The notes beneath the pieces are model-generated. The model did not search any database. It saw nothing but the letters and a program-made list of their open reading frames with translations, and was not told the DNA's origin. DNA of 64,000 bases from JBARCX01 sp049794535 (GTDB taxonomy: Bacteria > Pseudomonadota > Gammaproteobacteria > Xanthomonadales > Rhodanobacteraceae): positions 1-64,000 of the forward strand of contig JBARCX010000199.1 in assembly GCA_049794535.1 (NCBI GenBank), in the 5' to 3' direction. The translations under genes and the position numbers were made by a program. Shown piece by piece: positions 1-7,908 of the stretch (its first letter is position 1; every line of letters starts with the position of its first letter).

Positions 1-447
1 GACGCCGAAGTCGATTTTGAAGTGCAGTCCTGAGGTGCGTTCGAGTTCTGGAACACAGATCTCTTCGGTGGCGCCGGGATACACCGTGGATTCGTAGATC
101 ACCACATCGCCGCGCTTGAGTACGCCGCCGATGGCGCGACTAGCGTTGATCAACGGTGTGAAGTCGGGACGCTTATGTTCATCGACTGGCGTTGGCACGG
201 TCACAATAAACACATCGCGATCGCGTAACGCTGCTACGTCAATGCTGAAATGCAGATGCTTGGCCGCAGCGAGTTCGTCGGCGGAGGTTTCCCGCGTGTG
301 ATCGGTGCCGCCACGCAATTGCTCGATGCGCTTCGCATCGATATCGAAACCGAGCGTATCGAATTGCCGACCGAACTCGACCGCCAGCGGCAGGCCGACA
401 TAGCCCAGCCCGATTACGGCGATGCGGCAGTTTTCCGGTTGCTTCAT
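1..447 (-). CDS. UDP-sugar dehydrogenase, N-terminal part (runs off the left edge)
   Basis: The 149 visible residues are the NAD-binding half of a nucleotide-sugar 6-dehydrogenase, which oxidises a UDP-hexose or UDP-N-acetylhexosamine to the uronic acid for surface polysaccharide. A Rossmann motif GLGYVGLP sits at residues 13-20. It is followed by the family signatures TVPTPVDEHKRPDF and YESTVYPGATEE. The wording is closest to the Vi-antigen/WbpA-type UDP-N-acetyl-sugar dehydrogenases (TviB/WbpO-like) rather than the Ugd type, but the substrate cannot be read from this half. The ATG lies 24 bases beyond the stop of the next gene, which is on the same strand, so the two may be co-transcribed. 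The C-terminal catalytic cysteine region lies outside the window. Confidence 0.88.
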   Translation of the reverse strand, partial: MKQPENCRIAVIGLGYVGLPLAVEFGRQFDTLGFDIDAKRIEQLRGGTDHTRETSADELAAAKHLHFSIDVAALRDRDVFIVTVPTPVDEHKRPDFTPLINASRAIGGVLKRGDVVIYESTVYPGATEEICVPELERTSGLHFKIDFGV

Positions 448-471
448 GGCGGGCACGTGCTCAATGAGTAC

Positions 472-2313
472 TTAGCGGAACATCAGGTTGATAGCGACCA
501 GGGTGATCACCAGCACAATCAATGTCAGTGGCAGGCCCGCGCGCAAAAAGTCTTTGCTGCGGTAGCCACCGGGGCCGGTCACCATCATCAGTGCCGGATG
601 ACCGGAGCTGAGCAGGAAGGTATTGGAGGAGGACACGGCGACGATCAAGGCATACGCCGATGGGTTGCCGCCGGTCGCGATGGCCACACTGATCGCCACG
701 GGCACCATCATCACGGTGGCGCCCACGTTCGACATCACTTGCGAGAACATCAGGGTGAGCACGGCCAGCGACAGCTGCAGCACCCAAGGCGAACCGCGTC
801 CCAGATGTACCAGCACTTCCTGTGCGACCCATGAGGCGGTACCGGTGGAATCCATCGACCAGCCCAGCGGGATCAGGCAAGCGGTGACGAAGATCGTCTT
901 CCAGTTGATCCCTTTGTAGGCCTCGTCCATGTTCAGCACGCCGGTGAGCAGCATGCCGATGGCGCCGGTCATCATCGCGATCGATAGATCCAGATGGGTA
1001 AACAGAGCCAGGCACTTTGCCAGCACGAAGAAGCCAACCGCCTGCCAGATTTTGCCGGGGCGTTGTTCCTCACGCGGAATGTCGGTGACGACGACCAGGT
1101 CTTTGTCTTCCGATGCCTGCGCCAGATCGCGCCAGCTCGAATGCAACACCAGCGTATCGCCAGCACGCAGGCTTACGGTGCGCAGATCATCGCGAAACAC
1201 CTGATCGCCGCGATTCACCGCGAGCACCGAGATACCGTGACGTTTGCGCAAGCGCAGGTCACCGATGGTCTGCTTGATGAAACGGGAGCTCGGTGGGATC
1301 ACCGCCTCGGAAATACCGGCGCGAGTCGGATTAAACAGCTCACCCAATTGGCGCATGCGTGGCGACAGCCGGCACAACTGATTATTGGCGAACTGGTTGA
1401 GCTGATCGCGCGGACCGAGTACACCGAGCACCGAGCCCACCCAGATCACGTGCTCAATCGGCGGCGCCATGCGGGCATCGTTGCCACTCTTGATGGCCAG
1501 GATCAGCGGCGCGCCATACAGCTGTTCTGCTTCGCCGATGCTCATGCCGACTAGTGGGCTCTCCGCGGTGACGGTGAGTTCGGCGGTTTCGCCAACGATG
1601 CCGTAGGTCTCGGCGAAGTAGCTTTCGGTACGACCCGGAGTCACCTTCTGCCGCTCGTCCTCACGCTCGGGCAGCAGCTTGCGCGTGAACAACCAGAAGA
1701 ACACGACGCCGGTGACGGCTAACGCCAGACCCACCGGGGTCACGCTAAATAGGCCGAATTTCGGGATGGTGTGCGCGCCCGGCGGCAGGTTGACGTTGGC
1801 GCTGGCAATCAGGTCGTTCAGCACGATCAACGGCGAGTTCGCGATGAGCGTGGTGTTGGTAGCAGTGAGAATGCAGAACGCCATCGGCAGCAGCAGTCGC
1901 GAGATCGGCACGCCGGTGCGGGCGGACAAGCGGCTGGTGACGGGGATCATCAGCGCGGCCAGTGCCTGGCTCGGGATCACCGCGCTGAACAGGCTGGTGA
2001 CCGCGTTGATCACCACGCCGAGGCGCGACTCCTTGCCGCGCGCCATATGCATCACGAAGCGCGCGGTAAGGGCGAGTACGCCGGCACGGTCGAGCCCCTG
2101 GCCCATGATCATGATCGCGATGATCGCGATCACCGCGTTACCGGCGAAACCGTTGAATACGCGGTCGGAAGGGATCAGCCCGGTGAGCCCGATGACCACC
2201 ACCACCAGCAGCGCCACCATGTCGGCGCGGATCCATTCCAGCACCAGCATGAGCATGGTGAAGCCCACCAGCCCAAGCACCAGGATCATTTCCGGGGTGA
2301 GCGAAAGCGCCAC
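472..2313 (-). CDS. SLC13-family permease with two RCK_C (TrkA-C) domains
   Basis: A 613-residue integral membrane transporter of the divalent anion:Na+ symporter (SLC13/ArsB-NhaD) superfamily. Hydrophobic segments fill residues 1-215 and about 420-613. Between them a soluble insert holds two RCK_C-like domains (about 225-310 and 325-405; the second contains 'LRAGDTLVLHSSWRDL'). This architecture is common in bacterial SLC13 permeases of unknown substrate, proposed to carry sulfate or dicarboxylates. Translation appears to start at GTG. The gene sits just upstream, on the same strand, of the UDP-sugar dehydrogenase, with no obvious functional link. The substrate is not predictable from sequence alone. 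Confidence 0.85.
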   Translation of the reverse strand: MALSLTPEMILVLGLVGFTMLMLVLEWIRADMVALLVVVVIGLTGLIPSDRVFNGFAGNAVIAIIAIMIMGQGLDRAGVLALTARFVMHMARGKESRLGVVINAVTSLFSAVIPSQALAALMIPVTSRLSARTGVPISRLLLPMAFCILTATNTTLIANSPLIVLNDLIASANVNLPPGAHTIPKFGLFSVTPVGLALAVTGVVFFWLFTRKLLPEREDERQKVTPGRTESYFAETYGIVGETAELTVTAESPLVGMSIGEAEQLYGAPLILAIKSGNDARMAPPIEHVIWVGSVLGVLGPRDQLNQFANNQLCRLSPRMRQLGELFNPTRAGISEAVIPPSSRFIKQTIGDLRLRKRHGISVLAVNRGDQVFRDDLRTVSLRAGDTLVLHSSWRDLAQASEDKDLVVVTDIPREEQRPGKIWQAVGFFVLAKCLALFTHLDLSIAMMTGAIGMLLTGVLNMDEAYKGINWKTIFVTACLIPLGWSMDSTGTASWVAQEVLVHLGRGSPWVLQLSLAVLTLMFSQVMSNVGATVMMVPVAISVAIATGGNPSAYALIVAVSSSNTFLLSSGHPALMMVTGPGGYRSKDFLRAGLPLTLIVLVITLVAINLMFR

Positions 2314-2481
2314 TAGCGCGCGTCCCTGCAGCGCTGCAGATCAAGGTGAATACGGGTGGGCAGTGGATACTTCACGCTGCGGTGATCTGTCCCTGTGCGA
2401 GCCGCAAGTATAAGCGTGCCAATGCAAGGGCTGGTGAACCGATTCCGCAACTTCTCTAACGCCGAGGTTGGGTGGTGCGGG

Positions 2482-2611
2482 GGTAGGTTGGCGGTGAGCG
2501 TAGCGAACCCCAACGTTGAGGGGCCTCGATGTTGGGTATCGCGTTGCTCCACCCAACCTACGGAGCGGCGGTGCTTTGGTAGGTTGGCGGTGAGCTTGCG
2601 AACCCCAACAT
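2482..2611. repeat. Cluster of three REP-like intergenic repeats
   Basis: The 327-base gap between the permease and trmB holds three copies of a palindromic unit. Copies at 2482-2516 and 2578-2611 share GGTAGGTTGGCGGTGAGC followed by GCGAACCCCAAC. The copy at 2530-2561 is a diverged unit in inverted orientation (GTTGGGTATCGCG...CCCAACCTAC). Neighbouring inverted copies could fold into large hairpins. Related copies lie at 50861-50953. Short intergenic palindromes of this sort (REP/BIME-like) are common in gammaproteobacteria. The rest of the gap shows no gene. Confidence 0.75.
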
Positions 2612-2640
2612 CATCGTGCCGAGATGTCAGGTTCTTCGCC

Positions 2641-3360
2641 TCAGGCCTTGCGGTACAGCAGATCCCACACCCCATGGCCAAGCTTGAGCCCGCGCCGTTC
2701 GAAATGGGTCTCGATGCGCCATTCGGGTTTTTCGGCGTATTGGCCGGGACTCAGTGTGTTACGCCACGCGGGCGCAGCTTCCATCACTTCCAGCATGTGC
2801 TCGGCATAGGCCTGCCAGTCGGTAGCCAGGTGCAGCAGGCCATCGGGAGCCATGCGCGAGGCGAGCATGGCGACGAACTCCGGCTGGATGATGCGGCGCT
2901 TGTTGTGGCGCTTCTTATGCCACGGGTCGGGGAACCAGATGCGCGCCTCGGCGAGTGTGCCCGGCGCGATCTCGCGCTCCAGCACTTCCACGGCATCGTG
3001 CTTGTAGAGGCGAACGTTGCTGGCGTTGCGGGCCGCGAGCGCATTCATCAGTCGGCCCACACCAGGGCCGTGCACTTCCACGCCGATAAAGTCGCGTGCC
3101 TGGTCATGCTCGCTGGCCCAGGCCAGCGCCTCGCCATTGCCGAAGCCGATCTCCAGCACGCGCGAGGCATGGCGCTCGAAACGTGCTTCGAAGTCTTGTG
3201 CGGCGCCGGTGTAGTCGATGCCGTAACGTGCCCAGTGATCGTCGAACGCGCGCTGCTGCGCCGGCGTCATGCGGCCTTCGCGCAGCACGAAGCTGCGGAT
3301 GCGGCGCATGTATTCGGGAACGTCGTTGTCGTGCGTGTCGCTCATGTGCAGATCAACCAT
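2641..3360 (-). CDS. trmB: tRNA (guanine-N7-)-methyltransferase TrmB
   Basis: Methylates G46 in the variable loop of tRNAs using S-adenosylmethionine. The 239-residue protein has the SAM-binding motif [13 protein letters not shown] at about residues 69-81. It also carries the family hallmark [14 protein letters not shown] at about 147-160, which binds tRNA and contributes catalytic residues. Length fits the family. An in-frame ATG five codons downstream (3345) is an alternative start, and neither has a clear ribosome site. It follows thiG by only 10 bases on the same strand, so thiS-thiG-trmB probably form one transcript, an arrangement seen in many gammaproteobacteria. Confidence 0.95.
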   Translation of the reverse strand: MVDLHMSDTHDNDVPEYMRRIRSFVLREGRMTPAQQRAFDDHWARYGIDYTGAAQDFEARFERHASRVLEIGFGNGEALAWASEHDQARDFIGVEVHGPGVGRLMNALAARNASNVRLYKHDAVEVLEREIAPGTLAEARIWFPDPWHKKRHNKRRIIQPEFVAMLASRMAPDGLLHLATDWQAYAEHMLEVMEAAPAWRNTLSPGQYAEKPEWRIETHFERRGLKLGHGVWDLLYRKA

Positions 3361-3370
3361 GCCTTCATGC

Positions 3371-4171
3371 TTACCGGATCAGGCCGTCGATCGGCGAAGA
3401 CGCGGAGGCGTAGCGCTTGAACGGAATGCGACCCGCATGGAACGCAGCGCGACCAGCTTCGACCGCCAGCTTCATGGCATGTGCCATCAGCACCGGATTT
3501 TTCGCACCGGCAATGGCGCTGTTCATCAGCACGCCGTCGCAACCCAGCTCCATTGCGATGGCGGCATCGGAGGCGGTACCCACGCCGGCATCGATGATGA
3601 TCGGCACCTTGGCGTTCTCGATGATCTCGAGCAGGTTGTAGCGGTTCTGGATGCCGAGGCCCGAGCCGATCGGTGCGGCTAGCGGCATCACTGCGACGCA
3701 GCCGATTTCTTCCAGGCGCTTGGCCAGGATCGGGTCGTCCGAGGTGTAGACCATGACGTCGAAGCCGTCAGCGACGAGTTCCTCGGCGGCCTTGAGTGTG
3801 CCGATCACATCCGGATACAGCGTGCGTTCGTCACCCAGTACTTCGAGTTTCACTAGCTTGTGGCCGTCGAGCAGTTCGCGCGCCAGTTTGCAGGTGCGCA
3901 CGGCATCGGCGGCGTTGAAGCAGCCAGCGGTGTTCGGCAGCAAGGTGAACTCATGCGGGGGCAGGGCATCGAGCAGGCTCGGTGCCCCGGCATCCTGGCC
4001 GATATTCACGCGACGAATCGCCACGGTGACGATTTCCGCGCCAGCAGCCTGCGAGGCGCGACGGGTTTCGTCGAAATCCTTGTATTTGCCACTACCGGTG
4101 AGCAGGCGCGAGCCATAGCTCTTGCCGGCAATGATGAGCGGATCGGCGGAATCGGATGTCTTGATATTCAT
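3371..4171 (-). CDS. thiG: Thiazole synthase ThiG
   Basis: Forms the thiazole phosphate ring of thiamine from deoxyxylulose 5-phosphate, dehydroglycine and ThiS thiocarboxylate. The 266-residue TIM-barrel enzyme shows the Schiff-base lysine in VKLEV (Lys108), the phosphate-binding [14 protein letters not shown] stretch, and [20 protein letters not shown] near the C terminus. The reading frame stays open upstream of the ATG at 4171, but that extra stretch does not look like family sequence, so 4171 is chosen. It lies 55 bases downstream of its sulfur carrier thiS. No TPP riboswitch is visible upstream. Confidence 0.95.
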   Translation of the reverse strand: MNIKTSDSADPLIIAGKSYGSRLLTGSGKYKDFDETRRASQAAGAEIVTVAIRRVNIGQDAGAPSLLDALPPHEFTLLPNTAGCFNAADAVRTCKLARELLDGHKLVKLEVLGDERTLYPDVIGTLKAAEELVADGFDVMVYTSDDPILAKRLEEIGCVAVMPLAAPIGSGLGIQNRYNLLEIIENAKVPIIIDAGVGTASDAAIAMELGCDGVLMNSAIAGAKNPVLMAHAMKLAVEAGRAAFHAGRIPFKRYASASSPIDGLIR

Positions 4172-4226
4172 GGCGTGTGTTTGCGATGCGGGCAGCGCGA
4201 TAGCGCCGCGAAAAGGGCACGGATGA

Positions 4227-4427
4227 TCAACCGCCACCAATGGCGTGAACGATTTCGATCTGGTCACCGTCGGCGAGCGTGCGGGTGGCGTGCTGGCTGC
4301 GTGGAACGATTTCGAGATTCACCTCAACCGCGACACGTCGGCCGGCATAACCGGCTTGATCGAGCAGCTGGGCAACCGTGATAGGCGGGGTGCAGTCGTA
4401 CGGACTGCCATTGAGCGTGATAGACAT
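4227..4427 (-). CDS. thiS: Sulfur carrier protein ThiS
   Basis: A 66-residue ubiquitin-like (beta-grasp) protein ending in the Gly-Gly tail (HAIGGG) that is adenylated and thiocarboxylated to deliver sulfur to thiazole synthase. It begins [10 protein letters not shown], typical of ThiS. An in-frame start ten codons upstream would add non-homologous sequence. It is the first gene of a thiS-thiG-trmB run. ThiF-type activating and ThiO/ThiH genes are not in the window. Confidence 0.93.
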   Translation of the reverse strand: MSITLNGSPYDCTPPITVAQLLDQAGYAGRRVAVEVNLEIVPRSQHATRTLADGDQIEIVHAIGGG

Positions 4428-4451
4428 CCACGCATTGTAGCCGGATTGGCA

Positions 4452-4491
4452 TGACACCCCTCTGCGCTGGTGGCGCAGAGGGGTGCTGTCA
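4452..4491. terminator. Strong hairpin between thiS and the FecR/DUF6600 gene
   Basis: CCCCTCTGCGC and GCGCAGAGGGG pair around a 5-base loop, flanked by a further TGACA/TGTCA match. The stem exceeds 11 bp and lies directly after the stop of the gene at 4494-6533. It lacks a long T run, so intrinsic termination is likely but not certain. Confidence 0.6.
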
Positions 4492-4493
4492 CC

Positions 4494-6533
4494 TCAGTGT
4501 TTCTCGTCGTTCCCGCGACTGGGCTGACTTTGCGTATGCGCGGGCGGGTGGCTATCGCCACGGGGCGCGGAGGGTTGTTGTTCGGTCCGGTAGGGGGCAG
4601 AGCGTTCGGTGGGCTGGTCGTACGACTGCGGCGTGGACTCTCGGTAGGCCTGCGCCGGTACGTTGTCGTGCATGCGGCGGGCGGCTTCGTAACGCTGCTG
4701 GTTTTGTTCGGTCTGTTGTTCGGCTTGTTGCCGTTCGGCCTGCAGGGCCTGTTCTTGTCGCGCCTGCTCCTGCTGGACTTGAGTGGGGCTGGCGCGCTCG
4801 AAACGTGGCACTTGCGGCAGGCCCGAAGTGGGGAGTTCGGCACGCGCGCGATCTTCGTCGGGGCTACTGATGAAGCTCACGCCAGGGCGTTGCGTGTTCT
4901 CAGGCGGTGCATGGCTAGCCGATGCCGGTTCGATGCCGCGTGAACCACTCGCTATGCCACCGTTTGCTGGCTGGGCTTGGTTGTTGAACGCCGAGGCCGA
5001 AGCCGGTGCTGGTGCTGCGTGGGTTGTCAGCACTCTTACCCGATTGGTAATGCTTGGCGGCGCAAGGCCTGCCGTGGGTGAGGCATGGCTGACGGTCGGC
5101 ATTTGGCGTGCGAGTACTGGGCGCTGGAAACCACCCGTTGATAACGAGCCCGCCTGCACGCGCGGTTGCGCCAGGCTAGCTGCCGTGGGTGGCAGGTTGA
5201 TACCGCGTGCTAGCACCACTGCCGTCGTGATCTGGTGCAGATCGACCTGCACCAGGTTGCGTTGCACCGTGCCGGCATTGGCGAAACTTTGCCCGGAGAT
5301 GGCGGTGAAACCATGCGGCGCATTGCGATTGGCGTAGTTGGTATTCGGCACGGCTTGGCCGCTGCGGAAGGCCGTGTAGTGGCTATTGATACTGGCGAAA
5401 ATCGCGCTGCGGTTGCCAGTGATATTGGTCAGGTTGATGCGGCTGTAATAGTTGCGGCTGGCGCGATACCACGGGTTATAGATCTCGCCGGGGCCGAGCG
5501 GAAACCAGCCCACGGGGCCCTTGCCGATGCCGACAAAGGCGACCAGCGCTGGCGCATACACAGGGCGTTGCCGGCGCGGCCCGGGAATCCAGCCCCAGGC
5601 ACCGTGGATGAAGGCCCAGCGGCCATAGTGATAAGGCGCAAAGCCCCAGGGCAGATCATCGACCCAGGTCCAGCCCCAGGGTGAAATCCAGACCCAATGG
5701 CCAAAGCGGTAAGGGGCCCAGCCGACGGCAACGCCTACCGGGAACCACACGGCGCCGTAGTCGGGCTCGGTCTGCCAATCACCGTAGCTGTCCAGATCCT
5801 GGTAGCCGACTACGTCATCAGAAACGTATTGCGAGGCGGCGGATTGCGCATCGCCCTGATCGCGCTCACTGCACCATGCATCGAAGGCATCGCCGCTACC
5901 GATGTCAGTGATCATCAGATTGTCGAGCGTCGAATCGCCGAAGTCATAACTGCGGCCTGCCGTTACGTCACGATGGGCGTTGTTTTCGCCGTACACGGTG
6001 GCGTTGCCGTTGAACACCGTGACCTGAGTCGATTGGCCATCACCGCTGATGTCGACGCGAAATGTACCTGGCTGATCGACCACCAGAGCCAGGGTTGGCG
6101 TGTCGATCTCGTAGCTCTGGCCCGGATCAAGCTGACGCACCGTCAAGTTGAGCGTGCCCTGGCTCAGTTCGATCTGCGCCAGTTGATCGCTCAGCGTAAG
6201 AAAGCCGAAGTCGGTGCCGCCGGCGAGGCGCAGTTCACTGCCACCTAGTTCAAGCTCGGCGCGACCATCAGCACCGGTGGACAGCCGGTCGCCCGTCGTT
6301 AGCGGTCGGTTGATGCTGGCCTCGCTCCACTCGGTCGCCCCGGCGGGCATGAGGCCCAGGTCGCCGTCCACATATGACAGCCGCGCCACGCGGCCGGGTG
6401 GATCACCTGCGTCGTTGCCGGTAGGGGCGCTCTGGGCGTTCACCCAGCCTGATGTGGCACACAGGAACATCGCGACGACTACGCCTAACCAGCGATAACG
6501 CATGGAAGGCAGCAAACAGGCTAGCGCGCGCAT
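4494..6533 (-). CDS. Secreted FecR-domain / DUF6600 protein, function unknown
   Basis: About 679 residues. An N-terminal hydrophobic signal peptide ends near 'VNAQSAP'. A FecR-like beta domain follows (about 45-190; 'LSTGADGRAELELGGSELRL'). Next comes an aromatic region of WFPVGVAVGWAPYRFGHWVW-type repeats (about 260-340) typical of DUF6600. The C terminus (about 440-679) is low-complexity, rich in Pro, Gln, Ala and Ser, with a Gln/Glu coiled-coil stretch. The ATG at 6533 is chosen because GGAG lies six bases upstream; an in-frame ATG at 6560 is possible. It is probably periplasmic or envelope-associated. DUF6600/FecR proteins have no settled function, and there is no sigma factor or receptor partner here. 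Confidence 0.8.
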   Translation of the reverse strand: MRALACLLPSMRYRWLGVVVAMFLCATSGWVNAQSAPTGNDAGDPPGRVARLSYVDGDLGLMPAGATEWSEASINRPLTTGDRLSTGADGRAELELGGSELRLAGGTDFGFLTLSDQLAQIELSQGTLNLTVRQLDPGQSYEIDTPTLALVVDQPGTFRVDISGDGQSTQVTVFNGNATVYGENNAHRDVTAGRSYDFGDSTLDNLMITDIGSGDAFDAWCSERDQGDAQSAASQYVSDDVVGYQDLDSYGDWQTEPDYGAVWFPVGVAVGWAPYRFGHWVWISPWGWTWVDDLPWGFAPYHYGRWAFIHGAWGWIPGPRRQRPVYAPALVAFVGIGKGPVGWFPLGPGEIYNPWYRASRNYYSRINLTNITGNRSAIFASINSHYTAFRSGQAVPNTNYANRNAPHGFTAISGQSFANAGTVQRNLVQVDLHQITTAVVLARGINLPPTAASLAQPRVQAGSLSTGGFQRPVLARQMPTVSHASPTAGLAPPSITNRVRVLTTHAAPAPASASAFNNQAQPANGGIASGSRGIEPASASHAPPENTQRPGVSFISSPDEDRARAELPTSGLPQVPRFERASPTQVQQEQARQEQALQAERQQAEQQTEQNQQRYEAARRMHDNVPAQAYRESTPQSYDQPTERSAPYRTEQQPSAPRGDSHPPAHTQSQPSRGNDEKH

Positions 6534-6740
6534 GATGTTCTCCATGAGAGGGTGCCGCACACTCTTCGGTCCGGAAACGGTTTACCCCGATGCCGGATGA
6601 CGATGGAAGCATTATCACTGTGGCGTCATTCAGCCACTATGTGTCCGAGACGAGAGTGTGGTGTCGATTCAGCTGGCTTGCGCCGTACCAAGCTAAGGAT
6701 TCCAAAAGCCGCCGATCCCGGGTTACCATCCGCCGGCACT

Positions 6741-6814
6741 GCGGGTGTAGCTCAATGGTAGAGCTGTAGCTTCCCAAGCTACTGACGAGGGTTCGATTCC
6801 CTTCACCCGCTCCA
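6741..6814 (+). tRNA. tRNA-Gly (anticodon CCC)
   Basis: A 74-base cloverleaf. The acceptor stem is GCGGGTG/CACCCGC, the D arm GCTC...GAGC, and the anticodon stem GTAGC/GCTAC encloses loop TTCCCAA, giving anticodon CCC. The T arm is AGGG-TTCGATT-CCCT, followed by encoded discriminator T and CCA. It decodes GGG. The gene directly borders the accessory island carrying the Tse2-like toxin, a typical site for genomic insertions, although no duplicated tRNA 3' end was found downstream. Confidence 0.97.
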
Positions 6815-6816
6815 GC

Positions 6817-6848
6817 TCAAGCGACCCACGGCGAAGCGGTTGGCTTGA
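6817..6848 (+). terminator. Hairpin just downstream of tRNA-Gly
   Basis: TCAAGC at 6817-6822 pairs with GCTTGA at 6843-6848, and ACC with GGT inside it. It starts two bases after the tRNA CCA end and is followed by ATCGCTTTGG, a weak T tract. It probably acts in tRNA transcript termination or 3' processing. Confidence 0.45.
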
Positions 6849-6901
6849 ATCGCTTTGGTGTTACCTAAGTGGCTATGGCAGCCATGGGTAGGAGGCGGGC
6901 G

Positions 6902-7366
6902 ATGGCAACCACGGATATCGATCTTTATCGTTCGGTCATGGGTGGCGACTTTAAGAGCATCAAGGCCCGTGTTTATCCCGGTGATGGCGTGCTCTACCCT
7001 CGTTGGGAGTCGACCCAACATTTCAGCAAGAAGCTCGGCAGGATGGTGACCAGCCAAGCCGATGTCACCGTTGTGGTCGGCGATGGTGGCCCGGAAGTGC
7101 TACCCGAGGGCGGCACCTCGCTGCACGACGTTTCCGGCTGGTTCCCCTCGAAGGAATTTTTTATCCCGCAGGGAACCGAATACTCGGATGAAATAAGTAT
7201 TCGCAAGGATTCCAAGCAGAAGACCAGCCCATACAACCCCCTACTCAAGGGCTATCACTACCAGCTTGAACCGCGCACACGGATGACCGTTTTGGCATTC
7301 AAGGGCGCGCTGGACAACATGGCGCGGGCCGCGGTTGCGAGGCAGTGTGAGCTGGCCAAGGGCTGA
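6902..7366 (+). CDS. Tse2-like toxin (putative ADP-ribosyltransferase-fold effector)
   Basis: A 154-residue protein that matches, from memory, the shape of Pseudomonas aeruginosa Tse2 (158 residues), a cytotoxic type VI secretion effector with an ADP-ribosyltransferase-like fold. Shared blocks, in order: an N-terminal DLYR, a central GGTS-x-x-D motif (here GGTSLHD), an F-x-IP-x-GT motif (FFIPQGT), a 'HY.L.P' segment (YHYQLEPRTRM), and a C-terminal helix 'LDN-x-x-RxAxxRQ-x-E-x-A' (here LDNMARAAVARQCELA). The start at 6902 is fixed by AGGAGG at 6889-6894, an unusually strong ribosome site. The upstream neighbour is tRNA-Gly; the downstream neighbour is a MITE and then the Tsi2-like gene. No secretion genes lie nearby. 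Biochemical activity is inferred only. Confidence 0.8.
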   Translation: MATTDIDLYRSVMGGDFKSIKARVYPGDGVLYPRWESTQHFSKKLGRMVTSQADVTVVVGDGGPEVLPEGGTSLHDVSGWFPSKEFFIPQGTEYSDEISIRKDSKQKTSPYNPLLKGYHYQLEPRTRMTVLAFKGALDNMARAAVARQCELAKG

Positions 7367-7431
7367 GTCGGCGGTACTCCATCCTCGGCGGAAGAGCCTT
7401 AGAGCCTGTTTGATATCTCTGAGTAGCCCGC

Positions 7432-7532
7432 GTTGCTCTTGAGTGGCCTTCAGGCGGTAGTGCGTGGCGCAGCGTCTGACTGGCCGTCAGATCAAGCGGG
7501 GCGCTGCCGCCTGAAGGCCACTCAGGAGCAAC
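7432..7532. repeat. Internal palindrome 1 of the MITE
   Basis: The left arm starts GTTGCTCTTGAGTGGCCTTC and continues AGGCGG. It pairs with the right arm CCGCCTGAAGGCCACTCAGG followed by AGCAAC, giving about 26 paired positions with one mismatch. Inside lies a second small stem TCTGAC-TGGCC-GTCAGA. As RNA or single-stranded DNA it would form a long near-perfect stem. Confidence 0.8.
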
Positions 7533-7554
7533 CCCATCCTTAATAAATGCAGGG

Positions 7555-7652
7555 GCCGGATCTGTTTGCACCCAGTCCTGCGTCATCATTCGGTCGTGTA
7601 CCGACGTACACTCCCTCATTCTTCCTTGGCCTGCGTGCAAACAGCTTCCGGC
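7555..7652. repeat. Internal palindrome 2 of the MITE
   Basis: GCCGGATCTGTTTGCACCCA (left arm) pairs with TGCGTGCAAACAGCTTCCGG (right arm), with two small bulges or mismatches. A small inner stem GTGTAC-CGAC-GTACAC sits near the centre. The layout repeats that of palindrome 1, so the element is two side-by-side hairpins enclosed by terminal repeats. Confidence 0.75.
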
Positions 7653-7686
7653 GCGGGCCACTCAGAGATATCAAACAGGCTCTGAT

Positions 7687-7908
7687 ATGCCAGAAATCAG
7701 TAACCAGACACTCGTCATCGCGATCCAGGCGGTTGCATCGGAAATCCGTGCGCTGCGCGAGGCCGTGGCCAGTGGTGAGGCCGAAGTCGAAGAGTATCAA
7801 TTACTCGACGATCGTCTTCGAGCGGCGGAGGATCTTGAGCGCGCCTATGAGATTGCCGCGCGGACGGTGATCAATCTGCCGCCCTACGACGAACTGATTG
7901 CGGGTTGA
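7687..7908 (+). CDS. Tsi2-like immunity protein
   Basis: A 73-residue, mainly helical, acidic protein. Compared from memory with P. aeruginosa Tsi2 (77 residues) it shares the N-terminal pattern QTL-x-x-AIQ-x-VA, a central LL...RLRAAEDLERAYE helix matching 'AADDLKNAYE', and the C-terminal LPPYD-x-LI. Tsi2 is a cytosolic dimer that binds and neutralises Tse2. Pairing with the upstream Tse2-like gene makes the assignment mutually supporting. The start codon lies three bases after the MITE, so the original leader has been replaced. The only ribosome-site-like sequence is CAGG in the MITE end, far weaker than the toxin's AGGAGG. Confidence 0.8.
   Translation: MPEISNQTLVIAIQAVASEIRALREAVASGEAEVEEYQLLDDRLRAAEDLERAYEIAARTVINLPPYDELIAG

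Larger units (their letters stand above)
7401..7683. mobile_element. 283-bp MITE between toxin and immunity genes
   Basis: The ends are 32-bp terminal inverted repeats (7401-7432 and 7652-7683) matching at 31 of 32 positions, each beginning AGAGCCTGTTTGATATCTCT. No coding frame for a transposase is present. The interior is two adjacent long imperfect palindromes. This is the form of a non-autonomous miniature inverted-repeat element mobilised in trans. A clean target-site duplication could not be assigned: the left flank is CTT/A and the right flank GAT. The right end stops three bases before the start codon of the Tsi2-like gene, so the element now supplies that gene's 5' flank. Confidence 0.85.

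Noticed and set aside
4428..4493. TPP riboswitch before thiS
   Set aside because: The gap is only 66 bases, mostly a hairpin, and contains no TPP-box sequence.
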